Source: Parafrankia elaeagni (lineage in GTDB: Bacteria > Actinomycetota > Actinomycetes > Frankiales > Frankiaceae). Taken from it: 64,000 nucleotides of DNA. Location of the stretch: NCBI RefSeq assembly GCF_000374165.1, contig NZ_KB893694.1, positions 106,980 through 170,979 on the forward strand, in the 5' to 3' direction. Position 1 is the first letter of the stretch. Each line of letters begins with the position of its first letter. A model generated the notes under the pieces. That model made no database searches. It was not told the origin of the DNA and saw only the letters and a program-made list of their open reading frames with translations. Of this stretch, positions 1-10,550 are shown piece by piece. The translations under genes and the position numbers were made by a program.

Positions 1-871
1 CGGCACCCGCAGTGTGATGAGTTTCCTTTCCGGATGTGTTCCGTGCCGGCACCGGAGTGTTCCCCGTGGACGGCACTGACGTTCGCCCCCCCGGCACCCG
101 GAAGCGTGTTCCAGATAAGGGTCTCCAGTCAACCGATTGCAGCTACCCATGAGTGCCCCACCGCCGACGGTTTGGCATCTGCGCAGGTCCGGAGGCCCGG
201 GCCCGGGTGGCACAGAAGCGTCATCGGAGGATGCACATGCGTCTGGGAATGCTCCTGCGCTGGCAGTTTCGACTGCGAAGCAGATCCTCCCCGCTCCGGC
301 CCACCAACCGCTCCTCCGCGCCCCGCCGGACCGGGTCCGCCGTGCGCGTCATCCGGCGGCCGTGTCGCATCCCATCCACGCCTTGGGCCGGCAGTGGCAC
401 TTTCGAGCCAGGGCATCCCTCGCGTCGCTTCATGTCGCAAACGGAAGTTCCTCCCGGGCTGCCAATACGCGATGCGCCCCGACTGCCCCCGGCCCGAATC
501 GACAGCGGCCGGCGGCCCCGTGTCCGCTTTGCTTCGCTGATATTTCGACGCTATTTCGTTGCTGGTTGCCGGGAGTGCGGAGGAGCTTCTCGGGAGGCTT
601 GTCGCGGTGTCGGTCAATGGCTGGGCGGGGCTGCGGTAAAGCCCGCGTGGCCCGGGGTCGGGCCTGGAGGTCGCAGCTGTGGGTGGTTGCTCAACGTGAC
701 GAACCCGGTCCTCGTTGAGGCGGATCGGCCCGGGTGGCAAGGGCCTCCTGGGCCACCACGTCAGGGACTGAAGTCCCGAGGCGACCACCTTCGTCACGTA
801 GCGCGCCGAAGCACTCTCTTAAAGTATAAACAAGTCGACTTATTGTCGATATCTGAGAACTTGTGTTAGGA
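1..871. other. Gene-free stretch before the MHYT gene
   Basis: No protein family can be recognised here on either strand. Several long open frames overlap in different frames and on both strands, but their translations are Pro/Arg/Gly-rich, have no domain-like segments and conflict with each other, as expected from chance open frames in GC-rich DNA. The last 55 bases are much more AT-rich than the rest and look like the promoter of the next gene. No tRNA, repeat array or transposon end was seen. Confidence 0.55.
820..841 (+). promoter_or_regulatory. Possible promoter and palindromic site before the MHYT gene
   Basis: A TATAAA hexamer at 825-830 lies in an AT-rich island and is followed directly by the 10-base perfect palindrome AAGTCGACTT at 832-841. 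The hexamer could be a -10 element giving a start near 837, and the palindrome could then be an operator at the transcription start. No good -35 is visible. The assignment is inference from composition and position. Confidence 0.35.
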
Positions 872-2143
872 ATGGGCGTCTTTTCGTTCTCGGGGGGAAC
901 ATTGATCACGGCGCAGGCTGTCCATCAGCACGCGAGTCAGGATCTTCTGTTTGTTGCGGTGTCCGTCCTGCTGGCGATGATCGGGTCGTTCGCCGCGTTG
1001 GTCTGTTCGATGCGGATACCTTTTGCGGTGGGTCGGTCGCGGTACGTCTGGACGACGCTCGCCGCCGTCTCGCTGGGGGGCGGGGCGGTCTGGTCGATGC
1101 ACTTCATCGGGATGATCGGCTACCAGGTCGCCGACCGGGACCTGCGCTACAGCCTTCCGTTGACCGGGGTGTCGCTGCTCATTGCGATCGTGGTGTCCGC
1201 GGTGGGTCTGTCCCTGGTCGCCCGCCGCCGGGAGAGCCGCGCACGGCTCGCCGTCGGCGGTGTCGTCGCGGGGCTGGGAGTCGCGGCGATGCACTACACG
1301 GGTATGGCCGCGATGCATGTGGGCAGTGACATCACCTACCGGCGCCCGATCGTCGTGCTGTCGGTCGCCATCGCCATCGGCGCGGCGCTGGCCGCCATGT
1401 GGATCGCCTTCCGGGTGGTGAAGGGGTGGCACGTGGCGGTCGCCTCGGTCGTCATGGCCATCGCGGTCTGCGGAATGCACTACACGGCCATGGCCGCCAC
1501 CAGGGTCGAGGCGACGGCGACCCCCGAACCGGTCACCGGCGCCGATCCGATCACTCTCGCGCTTCTCGTCTGTGTCCTGGCGTTCTCGGTGCTCGCGGTC
1601 GTCATCTTCGCGGCGCTGGGTGGGGTCACCTATGCCGACCCCTTCTCCTCCGCACGCGTGTACGGCCACCGCCGTGGCCTTCCCGGGCCGACGGCGGCTC
1701 CCGCCCGGCCACGGCAGCGTGCCGAGTCGCCCGACCAGGTCGGCGGTCCCGACCAGGTCAACCGTCCTGACCAGGTCAACCGTCCTGACCAGGTCAACCG
1801 TCCTGACCAGGGCGGCCGCTCGCGCGAGGCCGGCCGCCATGAGGCGGTCCGTTCTCGCGCCGCGGGTCCTGCCCGTGAGGGAGGCCGGACGGTCTCCGCG
1901 GGGCCGGCGGGCACCGCGCGGCCGGCAGAGCGGGAGTGGACGGGAGAGCGGGAGTGGACGGGAGAGCCCGGGCCCGCCGGGCCTCCGGAGCGGGCGGAAC
2001 CGGCCGGGTGGTCCCACCAGCCAGGGCGACCCGCGCCGTCGGGCTGGGCCCAGCTGCCGGAGCAGCCGGCAGGGGAGTACTGGGCGCAGCCCGGCGCGGG
2101 AGCCCAGCCGTCCACGTGGACAGGCCGGCCGGACGGCGTGTAG
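872..2143 (+). CDS. MHYT-domain integral membrane sensor protein
   Basis: About 423 residues. The N-terminal ~240 residues form a run of hydrophobic helices carrying the signature of MHYT sensor domains: MHFIGM near residues 76-81, MHYTGM near 140-145 and MHYTAM near 202-207, each on a helix edge. In known proteins this unit is proposed to bind a metal (copper) and sense oxygen, CO or NO. No GGDEF, EAL or kinase domain follows. Instead the C-terminal ~170 residues are a cytoplasmic Pro/Arg/Gly-rich tail containing three QVNRPD repeats and a doubled REWTGE. Start is uncertain: GTG 863, ATG 872 and TTG 902 are in frame, and 902 has a G-run upstream. The family call is secure; ligand and output are unknown. 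Confidence 0.8.
   Translation: MGVFSFSGGTLITAQAVHQHASQDLLFVAVSVLLAMIGSFAALVCSMRIPFAVGRSRYVWTTLAAVSLGGGAVWSMHFIGMIGYQVADRDLRYSLPLTGVSLLIAIVVSAVGLSLVARRRESRARLAVGGVVAGLGVAAMHYTGMAAMHVGSDITYRRPIVVLSVAIAIGAALAAMWIAFRVVKGWHVAVASVVMAIAVCGMHYTAMAATRVEATATPEPVTGADPITLALLVCVLAFSVLAVVIFAALGGVTYADPFSSARVYGHRRGLPGPTAAPARPRQRAESPDQVGGPDQVNRPDQVNRPDQVNRPDQGGRSREAGRHEAVRSRAAGPAREGGRTVSAGPAGTARPAEREWTGEREWTGEPGPAGPPERAEPAGWSHQPGRPAPSGWAQLPEQPAGEYWAQPGAGAQPSTWTGRPDGV
1751..1804 (+). repeat. 18-bp tandem repeat, three perfect copies
   Basis: The unit gaccaggtcaaccgtcct occurs at 1751-1768, 1769-1786 and 1787-1804, preceded by a diverged copy at 1733-1750. It encodes the repeated QVNRPD in the disordered tail of the MHYT protein. 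Such in-frame repeats can change copy number between strains without breaking the gene. Confidence 0.9.
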
Positions 2144-2236
2144 ACCGGTCGCCGGCACCATGGCGGCGACCGGCCGCGGGGCTGCGAGGGCCCCGGGCCG
2201 TGCGGTCACTCGGCTCACCCGCCGTACGGTGGGCGG

Positions 2237-3652
2237 GTGAGCCTCTTCGACGCCGACGTGCCGGGGCTGCCGGACTCGTCCGGCCCGCTCGCGGCCAGGC
2301 TTCGCCCGCGAGATCTGGACGAACTGGTCGGCCAGCGTCATCTGCTGGCCGCGGGGAGCCCGCTGCGCCGGCTGGTCGAGGGCGGTGGCATGACCTCGGT
2401 CGTGCTCTGGGGGCCGCCCGGCACCGGCAAGACGACGCTGGCCCACATCGTGTCGCGGGCCAGCCGCCGCCGGTTCCGCGAGCTGTCGGCGGTCACCGCG
2501 GGTGTGAAGGACGTCCGCGCGGTTGTGGACGAGGCCAGGGACACACTGTCCATGTCGGGCGTGCGCACTGTCCTGTTCATCGACGAGGTGCACCGCTTCA
2601 CCCGGACGCAGCAGGACGCTCTGCTGCCCTCGGTGGAGAAGGGATGGGTCACCCTGGTCGCCGCGACCACCGAGAACCCCTTTTTCTCCGTCGTCTCTCC
2701 GTTGCTCTCCCGGTCGTTGCTGCTCACACTCGAGCCGCTGACCGACGCCGACATCGTCGAGCTGATCGAGCGGGCGGTTCGTGATCCGCGCGGCTACGGC
2801 GGCGCGGTGGAGCTGACCGGAGAGGCACGGGAGCATCTCGTGCGGCTCGCCGGCGGGGACGCCCGGCGGGCGCTGACCGCGCTGGAGGCTGGCGCCGAGG
2901 CGGTGCTGGAGGGGGCGAAGAGGTCTGTCGCCGCGACCGGCAGCGACGGGGACGGCGGCGTCCCCGGCCCCGGCCCCGTCCCGCTCGGGCTGGAGCTGCT
3001 GGAGCGTGCGGTCGACCGGGCCGCGGTCCGCTACGACCGCGAGGGTGACCAGCACTACGACGTGGTGAGCGCCTTCATCAAGTCGATGCGCGGTGGCGAC
3101 GTCGACGCCGCTCTGCACTACCTGGCCCGGATGCTCGAGGCGGGGGAGGACCCGCGGTTCGTCGCCCGCCGCATGGTCATCCTCGCCAGTGAGGACATCG
3201 GTATGGCCGACCCGGGTGCGCTCGGTGTGGCGGTGTCGGCGGCGCAGGCACTGGAGCTGGTCGGCCTGCCCGAGGCGCGCCTCGCCCTCGGCCAGGCGGT
3301 GATCCATCTGACGCTCGCGCCGAAGTCGAACGCGGTGATCACGGCGATGGACGCCGCGGCGGCCGACGTGCGCGCCGGCCGGCTGGGCCCGGTGCCGTCG
3401 CACCTGCGTGACGCCCACTACCGGGGCGCCACACGGCTGGGCCACGGTGCTGGCTACCAGTACCCACACGATCACCCGGAAGGGGTGGTCCGTCAGCAGT
3501 ACGCACCAGACGTCCTCGCCCGGTCGGACTACTACCGTCCATCCGGGCACGGGTTCGAGCGCCGGGCGGCTGACCGGGTGCGGTTCCTGCGCGGCGTCCT
3601 GCGCGGACAGCCCTCGTCGCCCTCCGCGCCCCCGGCGGGCGACGAGGGCTGA
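2237..3652 (+). CDS. rarA: Replication-associated recombination protein RarA (MgsA), AAA+ ATPase
   Basis: 471 residues, close to the usual family length. RarA acts at stalled replication forks and single-strand gaps and resembles clamp-loader ATPases. Visible features: Walker A GPPGTGKT at about 59-66, Walker B FIDEVH at about 114-119, sensor-1 TTEN near 144-147 and an arginine-finger-like SRS near 158-160. The conserved C-terminal tetramerisation region includes SEDIGMADP and the family ending [19 protein letters not shown]. It starts with GTG at 2237. A Gly/Pro-rich loop ([13 protein letters not shown]) interrupts the middle. It lies 94 bp after the MHYT gene and ahead of the DUF948-alaS run. 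Confidence 0.95.
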   Translation: MSLFDADVPGLPDSSGPLAARLRPRDLDELVGQRHLLAAGSPLRRLVEGGGMTSVVLWGPPGTGKTTLAHIVSRASRRRFRELSAVTAGVKDVRAVVDEARDTLSMSGVRTVLFIDEVHRFTRTQQDALLPSVEKGWVTLVAATTENPFFSVVSPLLSRSLLLTLEPLTDADIVELIERAVRDPRGYGGAVELTGEAREHLVRLAGGDARRALTALEAGAEAVLEGAKRSVAATGSDGDGGVPGPGPVPLGLELLERAVDRAAVRYDREGDQHYDVVSAFIKSMRGGDVDAALHYLARMLEAGEDPRFVARRMVILASEDIGMADPGALGVAVSAAQALELVGLPEARLALGQAVIHLTLAPKSNAVITAMDAAAADVRAGRLGPVPSHLRDAHYRGATRLGHGAGYQYPHDHPEGVVRQQYAPDVLARSDYYRPSGHGFERRAADRVRFLRGVLRGQPSSPSAPPAGDEG

Positions 3653-3852
3653 GGGCCTGTTCCCGGCTGTGCCCGGCCCGGGACGGACACGGACGGCCCG
3701 GGGGTTACCGGTGGTGTGCGCGCACTGGTCGGTAAGGTCACTGGCGAACGGCTCCGGTGGTCCCTGCGCCGTGGCCGGCACGACGGGCCTGACGACTCGC
3801 CCGCGCGGGGCTCCGCCCGCGAGCGGTGCGATCGATCCGGGTCCGGCACGGC

Positions 3853-3884
3853 CAGGCGTCATCCAGATGCAGGCGTCATCCAGA
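3853..3884 (+). repeat. 15-bp direct repeat upstream of the DUF948 gene
   Basis: The sequence caggcgtcatccaga occurs at 3853-3867 and again at 3870-3884, separated by two bases, about 35 bases before the next start codon. It might be a tandem protein-binding site or a simple slippage duplication. A TAAGGT hexamer at 3733-3738 farther upstream could be a -10 element. Function is unknown. Confidence 0.5.
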
Positions 3885-3917
3885 CCAGCGTTACCGACAA
3901 CGATGGAGGCGAAGCAC

Positions 3918-4421
3918 ATGTCCGGTGGTGCGGTCGCGGGCCTGATCGCCTCGGGGGCGTTCGCGGTGCTCGTGCTCTTCGCCTGCTATGTCCTGTTCAA
4001 GCTCGGCAAGATCTTCGATGAGACGGCTGCCCGGGTGCGGCAGACCGGGATCGCGATCGACGAGGGCACCGCACGGGTCCGCCAGGCGGGCACGACCGTC
4101 GACGAGGTGAACGTCGCCCTCGCGCACGTGAACAAGGAGCTGGGCCGGATCGACGCGATCACGGCGAACGTGGAGACGGTGACGACCAACGTCTCGTCCC
4201 TGACGTCGCTGTTCGCCGCGACGCTCGGCGGCCCGGTGGTGCGGGTCGCGGCGTTCAGCTACGGGGTGCGCCAGGCGGTCGCGAAGCGCTCGAAGGCCGA
4301 CCTCACGGCCCGGGTGTCCGCCCAGATGAAGGCGGAGAAGTCACAGCGGCGGGCTGCCAGGCGCGCGCCCGCGGGCAGCGCGGTCGGCGCGGGCAGCGAC
4401 GGCCGGAGCGGTGGCCGCTGA
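3918..4421 (+). CDS. DUF948 family membrane-anchored protein
   Basis: 167 residues. Residues 4-24 form one transmembrane helix (VAGLIASGAFAVLVLFACYVL). It is followed by a long amphipathic segment with repeated T/V/D heptad-like spacing (RVRQTGIAIDEGTARVRQAGTTVDE), which predicts a coiled coil, and by a basic tail rich in Lys, Arg and Ala. This is the DUF948 pattern seen next to alaS in many actinobacteria. Start chosen at ATG 3918 because GGAGGC lies 6 bases upstream; an earlier ATG at 3903 has no such site. The stop overlaps the next start as ATGA. The function of the family is not established. Confidence 0.85.
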   Translation: MSGGAVAGLIASGAFAVLVLFACYVLFKLGKIFDETAARVRQTGIAIDEGTARVRQAGTTVDEVNVALAHVNKELGRIDAITANVETVTTNVSSLTSLFAATLGGPVVRVAAFSYGVRQAVAKRSKADLTARVSAQMKAEKSQRRAARRAPAGSAVGAGSDGRSGGR

Positions 4422-4783
4422 TGGTGACCCGGGTGTTCTACGTCGCGCTCGGTGCGGCGACGGGCGTGCTGGCGGTGCGGCAGGTGGCCAGGGCCGTGTC
4501 GGCGCTCTCGCCGACCAGCGTCGCGGGGTCTCTCGTACAGTCGATGCGGGAGTTCGCCGCCGACGTGGCCGAGGCCATGGCCGAGCGTGAGGAGGAGATA
4601 CGCTCCGCGCTCGGCCTGGACGAGCCGGATGCCGCCGGCGGTCCGGACGACCCCGCCCGTGGCCGGCCCGGTGACCCTGCCGGTGGTGATGTCCTCCGGG
4701 GCGCGCCACAGGGTTCCCCGGGGCCCGCGGTGTTCGACCCGGAGCAGACGATGCGCCTGGTGCCGGGGGCACGCCGGCCCTGA
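4421..4783 (+). CDS. Small hypothetical protein between DUF948 and alaS (DUF6167-like)
   Basis: 120 residues with an N-terminal hydrophobic segment ([15 protein letters not shown]), an acidic helix ([25 protein letters not shown]) and a disordered Gly/Pro/Asp-rich tail. The start ATG 4421 overlaps the stop of the preceding gene by one base (TGATG). Streptomyces genomes carry a similar-sized protein, called DUF6167, at this place; I infer the relationship from position and layout. It probably works with the DUF948 protein at the membrane, but no activity can be assigned. Confidence 0.7.
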   Translation: MVTRVFYVALGAATGVLAVRQVARAVSALSPTSVAGSLVQSMREFAADVAEAMAEREEEIRSALGLDEPDAAGGPDDPARGRPGDPAGGDVLRGAPQGSPGPAVFDPEQTMRLVPGARRP

Positions 4784-4884
4784 CCCTCCAGCCGGTGACG
4801 GCCGACCCAGGCCGCGGATCCGGCGCCGGCCGGCTTCCCGCTGGTCGGCCGACCCATCCCGACAACCCTGGACGACGTGAACCG

Positions 4885-7527
4885 ATGGACACGGCCGAGA
4901 TCCGCCGCCGCTTTCTGAACCACTTCTCCGAGCGGGGTCACACCGTGGTCCCCAGTGCGTCCCTGGTGGCGCAGGACCCGACCCTGCTGCTGGTGAACGC
5001 CGGCATGGTGCCGTTCAAGCCCTACTTCGTCGGTGACCTCACACCGCCGTGGAGCCGGGCGACCAGCGTGCAGAAATGCGTGCGGACCGTGGACATCGAC
5101 AACGTCGGCCGCACCGCCCGGCACGCCTCCTTCTTCCAGATGTGCGGGAACTTCTCCTTCGGCGACTACTTCAAGGCCGAGGCGATCCCGTTCGCCTTCG
5201 AGCTGATCACCGAGGGCTACGGCTTCCGGCCGGACGACCTGTGGGCCACCGTCTACCTCGACGACGACGAGGCCGAGGAGATCTGGCGCACCCTGCTGCC
5301 CGCGGAGCGCATCCAGCGGCGCGGCAAGAAGGACAACTTCTGGTCGATGGGCGTGCCGGGCCCGTGCGGGCCGTGCAGCGAGATCTACTTCGACCGCGGG
5401 CCCGAGTACGGGCGTGACGGCGGCCCGGAGGCGGACGAGGACCGCTACCTGGAGATCTGGAACCTCGTCTTCATGCAGTACGCGCGGGGCGAGGGCAGCG
5501 AGTACGGGTACGAGATCGTCGGGGACCTGCCCAGCCGCAGCATCGACACCGGCATGGGCCTCGAACGCATGGCCACCCTCCTGCAGGGGGTCGAGAACCT
5601 CTACGAGATCGACATCTCCCGGCCGGTGCTGGACGCCGCCGGCCGGCTCACCGGCGCCCGCTACGGCGCGGACCCGGCGGCCGACGTCCGGCTGCGCGTC
5701 GTCGCGGACCACACCCGGACCGCCGCGATGCTGATCTCGGACGGGGTCTCCCCGTCCAACGAGGGGCGTGGCTACGTCCTGCGGCGGATGCTGCGGCGCG
5801 CGGTCCGTGACGCCCGGCTGCTCGGCGCCCGCGAGCCGGTGATGGCGGAGCTGTTCGCCGAGGTCCGCCAGGCGATGGGCCCGATCTACCCGGAGTTGAT
5901 CGACCAGGCGGAGGCGATCACCGCGGTCGCGGTCGCGGAGGAGGCCGCGTTCCTGGAGACGCTGCGGACGGGCACCACGCTGTTCGACACCGCGGCCACC
6001 CAGGCGCGTTCCACCGGGTCCACGCAGCTCAGCGGCGAGTCCGCGTTCCGGCTGCACGACACCTACGGGTTCCCCATCGACCTGACAATCGACATGGCCG
6101 CCGACGCGGGCCTGACGGTGGACGAGGCCGGTTTCCGCCGCCTGATGGAACGCCAGCGCCAGGCGGCGAAGGCGGACCGGGCGTCGCGGCGGATCGGCAA
6201 CCTCGACCTGTCGGCCTTCCGGCCGATCCTCGCCACCGCCGGTCCCACCGCCTTCACCGGCTACTCCGAGCTGGCCCGCGAGTCCGGCGTGGTCGGCATC
6301 GTCGGCATCGGTGACGGCAGCAGCCTGACCACGGTCGGCGAGGGCGACGAGGCCGGCATCATCCTGGACACGACGCCCTTCTACGCCGAGGGCGGTGGCC
6401 AGGAGGCGGACCTCGGCCGGATCCTTTTCGACGGCGGCGAGTGCGAGGTCCTCGACGTCCAGCGCCCCGTGCCCGAGCTGGTCATGCACCGGGTGAAGGT
6501 ACTGCGCGGCGAGCTGCGGGTCGGCGCGGACGTCGCCGCCGAGGTCGACGCCCAGCGTCGGCGGGCGGTGTCCCGCTCGCACACGGCCACCCATCTCGTG
6601 CACACCGCGTTCCGCCGGGCGCTGGGCGAGTCGGCCACGCAGGCCGGGTCGCTGAACTCGCCGGGGCGGCTGCGCTTCGACTTCCACGCGGTCGGAGCGA
6701 TCCCCGACTCGGTTCTCGCCGACGTGGAGGACGAGGTCAACGAGGTCGCGCTGCGCGATCTCGAGGTCCGCTGGTACGTCACCTCGCAGGCGGAGGCGCG
6801 CCGCCTCGGCGCGATGGCGCTGTTCGGCGAGAAGTACGGAGACGAGGTCCGGGTCGTGGACGTCGGGGACTACGCCCGCGAGCTCTGCGGTGGCACGCAT
6901 GTGTCCAGTTCGGCCCAGCTCGGCGCGATCAAGCTGCTGTCCGAGTCGTCCATCTCGGCCGGAACGCGTCGGGTCGAGGCGCTGGTCGGGATGGATGCCT
7001 TCCGCTTCCTGGCCCGCGAGCACCTGCTCGTCTCCCAGCTGTCCGGTGCGCTGAAGGCCCGTCCCGACGAGCTCGTGGACCGGGTCGCGGACATCGTCAC
7101 CCGGCTTCGCGACGCGGAGCGGGAGCTGGAGCGGGTGCGGGCGCAGGCGGTACTGGCCGGTGCGGCCGCCCTCGCGGTCGGCGCCGAGGAGGTCGGCGGG
7201 GTCGCCCTCGTCGCCGCCCAGGTGCCGGCGGGAACCCCCGCGGACGACGTGCGGCTGCTGGCTCTGGACGTGCGCGGCCGGCTCGCCGGCCGCCCCGCGG
7301 TCGTGGCCGTCGTCGAGGCGGCGGGGGCGTCGATCGTCATCGCGACCGACGACGCCGCCCGCGGCCGGGGGCTGCGGGCCGGCGACCTGGTCCGCCAGTC
7401 CTGGGCCGCGCTTGGCGGCAAGGGCGGGGGGAAGCCGGACGTCGCGCAGGGCGGCCGGGGTGATGCCTCGATGATCCCGAAGGTGTTCGCCCGGATCCGC
7501 GAGCTGGTCGCCGACCAGAGCGCGTGA
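4885..7527 (+). CDS. alaS: Alanyl-tRNA synthetase
   Basis: 880 residues, normal for AlaRS. It charges tRNA-Ala and edits mischarged Ser and Gly. The N-terminal class II core starts [20 protein letters not shown] and includes the motif 2 region [34 protein letters not shown]. The editing domain has the zinc ligands HTATH near residues 566-570 and CGGTH near 668-672. The C-terminal Gly-rich [14 protein letters not shown] is the usual C-Ala ending. ATG 4885 was chosen because the conserved N-terminus begins there; an in-frame upstream start at 4795 would add non-conserved sequence. It ends with a GTGA overlap onto ruvX. Confidence 0.97.
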   Translation: MDTAEIRRRFLNHFSERGHTVVPSASLVAQDPTLLLVNAGMVPFKPYFVGDLTPPWSRATSVQKCVRTVDIDNVGRTARHASFFQMCGNFSFGDYFKAEAIPFAFELITEGYGFRPDDLWATVYLDDDEAEEIWRTLLPAERIQRRGKKDNFWSMGVPGPCGPCSEIYFDRGPEYGRDGGPEADEDRYLEIWNLVFMQYARGEGSEYGYEIVGDLPSRSIDTGMGLERMATLLQGVENLYEIDISRPVLDAAGRLTGARYGADPAADVRLRVVADHTRTAAMLISDGVSPSNEGRGYVLRRMLRRAVRDARLLGAREPVMAELFAEVRQAMGPIYPELIDQAEAITAVAVAEEAAFLETLRTGTTLFDTAATQARSTGSTQLSGESAFRLHDTYGFPIDLTIDMAADAGLTVDEAGFRRLMERQRQAAKADRASRRIGNLDLSAFRPILATAGPTAFTGYSELARESGVVGIVGIGDGSSLTTVGEGDEAGIILDTTPFYAEGGGQEADLGRILFDGGECEVLDVQRPVPELVMHRVKVLRGELRVGADVAAEVDAQRRRAVSRSHTATHLVHTAFRRALGESATQAGSLNSPGRLRFDFHAVGAIPDSVLADVEDEVNEVALRDLEVRWYVTSQAEARRLGAMALFGEKYGDEVRVVDVGDYARELCGGTHVSSSAQLGAIKLLSESSISAGTRRVEALVGMDAFRFLAREHLLVSQLSGALKARPDELVDRVADIVTRLRDAERELERVRAQAVLAGAAALAVGAEEVGGVALVAAQVPAGTPADDVRLLALDVRGRLAGRPAVVAVVEAAGASIVIATDDAARGRGLRAGDLVRQSWAALGGKGGGKPDVAQGGRGDASMIPKVFARIRELVADQSA

Positions 7528-8087
7528 GCGACACCGGAGCGCCCAGCCCTGACAGCGGCCGCGCCGCCGGCGGTGACGCGGCCGGCGGTGACGCCGGCCG
7601 CGGGGTCCGGATCGGGGTGGATGTCGGCTCGGTGCGGGTCGGGGTCGCGGCCAGCGATCCGGACGGGCTGCTGGCCGTTCCGGTCACCACGCTGCGCCGG
7701 TCCGGTTCAGGTCGTCGTCACACGGACGTCGACGAGCTTGCCGACATCGTCCGGGAGAGGCACGCTGTCGAGGTTGTCGTCGGTCTGCCGCGCCACCTTT
7801 CCGGCAGGGAGGGTGATGCGGTCCGTCACGCGCGGGAGTACGCCGAGCTCCTTTCCGCGCGTGTCGCGCCCGTACCGGTCCGTCTCGTCGACGAGCGGCT
7901 CACCACGGTCGTCGCTCATCGCAGAATGGCTGAGCGCGGACTGCGGTCGCGGGCCCGCCGTGATCTTGTGGATCAGGAGGCAGCAGTGCAGATCCTCCAG
8001 CACCACCTGGACATCCGTCGGGCACGAGGGGGAACCGGCGGCGCCGCCGCCCGGGGCGGTACTCCGCGGCCTCTGGATCCGGCGTGA
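7524..8087 (+). CDS. ruvX: Holliday junction resolvase-like protein RuvX/YqgF
   Basis: 187 residues; an RNase H-fold protein linked to pre-16S rRNA 5' maturation and to recombination. The fold begins with [15 protein letters not shown] (DVGS at 33-36, holding the first catalytic Asp). It continues with the [13 protein letters not shown] motif and the second acidic site VDERLTT, and the third Asp in [15 protein letters not shown]. The first ~27 residues are a Gly/Ala-rich extension. The GTG start overlaps the alaS stop by 4 bases, and the stop overlaps the mltG start in the same way, so alaS-ruvX-mltG is probably one transcript. Confidence 0.93.
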   Translation: MSDTGAPSPDSGRAAGGDAAGGDAGRGVRIGVDVGSVRVGVAASDPDGLLAVPVTTLRRSGSGRRHTDVDELADIVRERHAVEVVVGLPRHLSGREGDAVRHAREYAELLSARVAPVPVRLVDERLTTVVAHRRMAERGLRSRARRDLVDQEAAVQILQHHLDIRRARGGTGGAAARGGTPRPLDPA

Positions 8088-9565
8088 GCCGGAACGGGGG
8101 CGGATTCGACGACCTTTTCGGCGATGCCGGCTACGACGATCGCGACGACCGCCGGGTGGGCGGGCGCGCCGAGCGCCACCGGGCCGCGGCGGCATCCGGC
8201 CCCGGCCGGCGCAGCCAGGACCGCGCCGGCTATGACGATCCCGGCTACGACGATGCCGGCTACGACGATGCCGCCGCCTACGGCGAGGCCGGGTATGGCG
8301 CGAGCAGTCACGCCTCCGACGATCCCGACCCGGCCGGCTATGACCCGGCTCCGGCCGGATACGACCCGGCCTACGCCGACGACGCCGGCTACGACGGGGA
8401 TTCCGCCTATGCCGACGACGGCGGGTACGGCGGCGGGTACGGGGACGACGACGGCGCGGGCCGCCGGGGAGGCCGCGGGCATCCGGAGGCGTCCGGTGGG
8501 CACCGGCCGGCGCGGGCGCTGCCGAAGCTGATCGGTGTCCTCGTGGTGGTCGCCGCGCTGCTCGGCGCGGGCATCTTCGGCATCGGCAAGGTCATCGGCC
8601 GCGTCGGCGGGGAGCCCGCCGCCGACTACTCGGGCATCGGTGAGGGCATCGTCGTCGTCCAGATCCCCGCCGGCGCCACGTCCTCCGACATCGGCACCGC
8701 ACTGGCGAAGGCGGACGTCGTCGCCAGCGGCCGGGCGTTCGTGAACGTCGCGACCCGGGACAGCCGGGCGCTGTCCATCCAGCCCGGGACCTACCGGCTG
8801 CGCTCGAAGATGAGCGCGGCGTCGGCGCTGGACGCCCTGCTCGACGACGCGTCCTCCGCGCTGTTCCGGTACACCATCAGCCCCGGGGACACGGTCCGCA
8901 CGGTGCTGCTGGCGCTGTCCGAGCGGACCGGCACTCCGTTGGCCGAGCTCGAGGAGCTGGCCCGGGACCCGAGCTCGCTGGGTCTGCCCGACTACGCCGG
9001 CGACAACCTCGAGGGCTACCTGTTTCCGTCGACGTACGACGTGGCGCCGGACACCGACCCGGTCGACATCCTGAAGGAGGCCGTGGCCCGCTTCGGCGCC
9101 TACGCCGACGAGCACGACCTCGAGGGCCGCGCCCGTGCGATGGGCCGGGAGCCGGGCGCCATCGTGATCGTGGCCTCCATCATCGAGAAGGAGGTGGCGA
9201 ACGAGAGCGAGGGGCCCAAGGTGGCCCGGGTCATCTACAACCGGCTGGCGGACGACAGCGGCCGGTTCCGCCGCCTCGACATGGACTCGACCACCCGCTA
9301 CGCCACGAACGAGTACGAGGGGCCACTCACCCGGGAGCAGCTGGACGACGAGAATCCGTACAACACCCGCGCCGTCCCGGGCCTGCCGCCCGGGGCGATC
9401 GCGAGCCCGAGCCCGTGGGCGCTGGAATCGGCGTTGAACCCGGCGGACGGGCCCTGGTTCTACTTCGTCTCCATGCCGCAGACCAGGGAGACCGTCTTCG
9501 CCGCCAACCAGGCGGAGTTCGACGAGGCGATGGCGGAGTACTACCGCCAGGGAGGATCGGAGTAG
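8084..9565 (+). CDS. mltG: Endolytic murein transglycosylase MltG (YceG-like)
   Basis: 493 residues. MltG cleaves nascent peptidoglycan strands and limits glycan length at the outer face of the membrane. The first ~145 residues are cytoplasmic and low-complexity, with many GYDD/GYDP repeats. One transmembrane helix follows at about 147-170 (KLIGVLVVVAALLGAGIFGIGKVIG), then a LysM-like region and the YceG catalytic domain with LEGYLFPSTYDV and ASIIEKE, where the catalytic Glu lies near residue 368. The signature NTRAVPGLPPGAIASPSPWALESALNP is complete. The acidic Tyr/Asp tail is longer than in most homologues and may bind partners. It is followed by aroE after 3 bases. Confidence 0.95.
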   Translation: MSRNGGGFDDLFGDAGYDDRDDRRVGGRAERHRAAAASGPGRRSQDRAGYDDPGYDDAGYDDAAAYGEAGYGASSHASDDPDPAGYDPAPAGYDPAYADDAGYDGDSAYADDGGYGGGYGDDDGAGRRGGRGHPEASGGHRPARALPKLIGVLVVVAALLGAGIFGIGKVIGRVGGEPAADYSGIGEGIVVVQIPAGATSSDIGTALAKADVVASGRAFVNVATRDSRALSIQPGTYRLRSKMSAASALDALLDDASSALFRYTISPGDTVRTVLLALSERTGTPLAELEELARDPSSLGLPDYAGDNLEGYLFPSTYDVAPDTDPVDILKEAVARFGAYADEHDLEGRARAMGREPGAIVIVASIIEKEVANESEGPKVARVIYNRLADDSGRFRRLDMDSTTRYATNEYEGPLTREQLDDENPYNTRAVPGLPPGAIASPSPWALESALNPADGPWFYFVSMPQTRETVFAANQAEFDEAMAEYYRQGGSE

Positions 9566-9568
9566 GCC

Positions 9569-10540
9569 GTGGCGATCAGCTCAGGCGACCACACGGAGCC
9601 GGTCGGGCCGGGTCCGGCCGTCCGGCGTGCGGCGGTGCTGGGCGCACCGGTGGGGCACTCCCTCTCACCGGTGCTGCACATGTCCGCCTACGCGCGCCTG
9701 GGGTTGGCCGACTGGAGCTACACCGCGATCGAGTGCGACGAGGCCGGGCTGCCGGCGATGCTGGACCGGCTGCGGACCGAGCCCGGCTGGGCCGGCGTCT
9801 CGCTGACCATGCCGCTCAAGACGGCCGTCGTCGACCTGCTCGACGAGACCGACCCGACGGCGGCGCTGCTCGGCGCCGCGAACACGGTGGTGGTCCGGCC
9901 GGGCGGCCGGCTGGCCGGCTTCAACACCGACGTCGACGGCGTCGGCTACGCGCTGCGCCGGCTGCTGGGCCGCGCCGTGCCCGTCCAGCCACTGGTGCTC
10001 GGGGCGGGCGGGACGGCGCGGGCGGCGGTCGCGGCCCTCGCCCGGGCGGGTGCCGGCCGGGTCGCGATCGTCGCCCGCCGCCCGGGCTCGGTCTCCGAGC
10101 TGGTGGGGATCGGCGCCCGGCTCGGGGTCTCGGTCACCGCCCTGCCGTGGGGGATCCTCGCCGGTGGGATGCCCGCCGGTCCCGACCTGGTGATCTCCAC
10201 CACGCCGGCCGGGGCGACGGACATCCTGGCCCGGCATCCGTGGCCGGTCACCTGCCCGCTGCTGGAACTGCTCTACCACCCCTGGCCGACGGCCCTGGCC
10301 GCCGGCGCCTACCGGTCCGGCGCCCGGGTGGTCGGTGGCCTGGAGGTCCTGGTGGGGCAGGCGGTCGGGCAGGTCCGCCACTTCACCGGGCGCGCGGTGG
10401 ACGAGGGCGCGCTGCTCGCCGCCGGACTGGCGGCACTGTCGTCGCGCCGCACCGGCCGCGTGGAGCTCGTGAGCGGCCCGGCCGCGGCGGGGGCGACGGG
10501 GTCGGCGGTGGATCCCGTGGTGACGGGACCCGGCGGATGA
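9569..10540 (+). CDS. aroE: Shikimate dehydrogenase
   Basis: 323 residues; NADPH-dependent reduction of 3-dehydroshikimate to shikimate. The substrate-binding motif GAPVGHSLSPVLHMSAY lies at about 25-41, with the two serines at 31 and 33. LTMPLKTAVVDLLDE carries the catalytic Lys. GAANTVVVRPGGRLAGFNTDVDG follows, and the NADP loop is GAGGTARAAVAAL. The C-terminus adds a Gly/Val-rich tail. The start is GTG 9569 with GGAGG about 13 bases upstream. It joins aroC, aroK and aroB downstream as the chorismate-pathway set, interrupted by a prepilin peptidase. Confidence 0.94.
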   Translation: MAISSGDHTEPVGPGPAVRRAAVLGAPVGHSLSPVLHMSAYARLGLADWSYTAIECDEAGLPAMLDRLRTEPGWAGVSLTMPLKTAVVDLLDETDPTAALLGAANTVVVRPGGRLAGFNTDVDGVGYALRRLLGRAVPVQPLVLGAGGTARAAVAALARAGAGRVAIVARRPGSVSELVGIGARLGVSVTALPWGILAGGMPAGPDLVISTTPAGATDILARHPWPVTCPLLELLYHPWPTALAAGAYRSGARVVGGLEVLVGQAVGQVRHFTGRAVDEGALLAAGLAALSSRRTGRVELVSGPAAAGATGSAVDPVVTGPGG

Positions 10541-10550
10541 GCGCCGGCGG

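Noticed and set aside
129-797. Overlapping open frames on both strands in the first 870 bases
   Set aside because: They compete with each other, have no family resemblance and no good ribosome sites.
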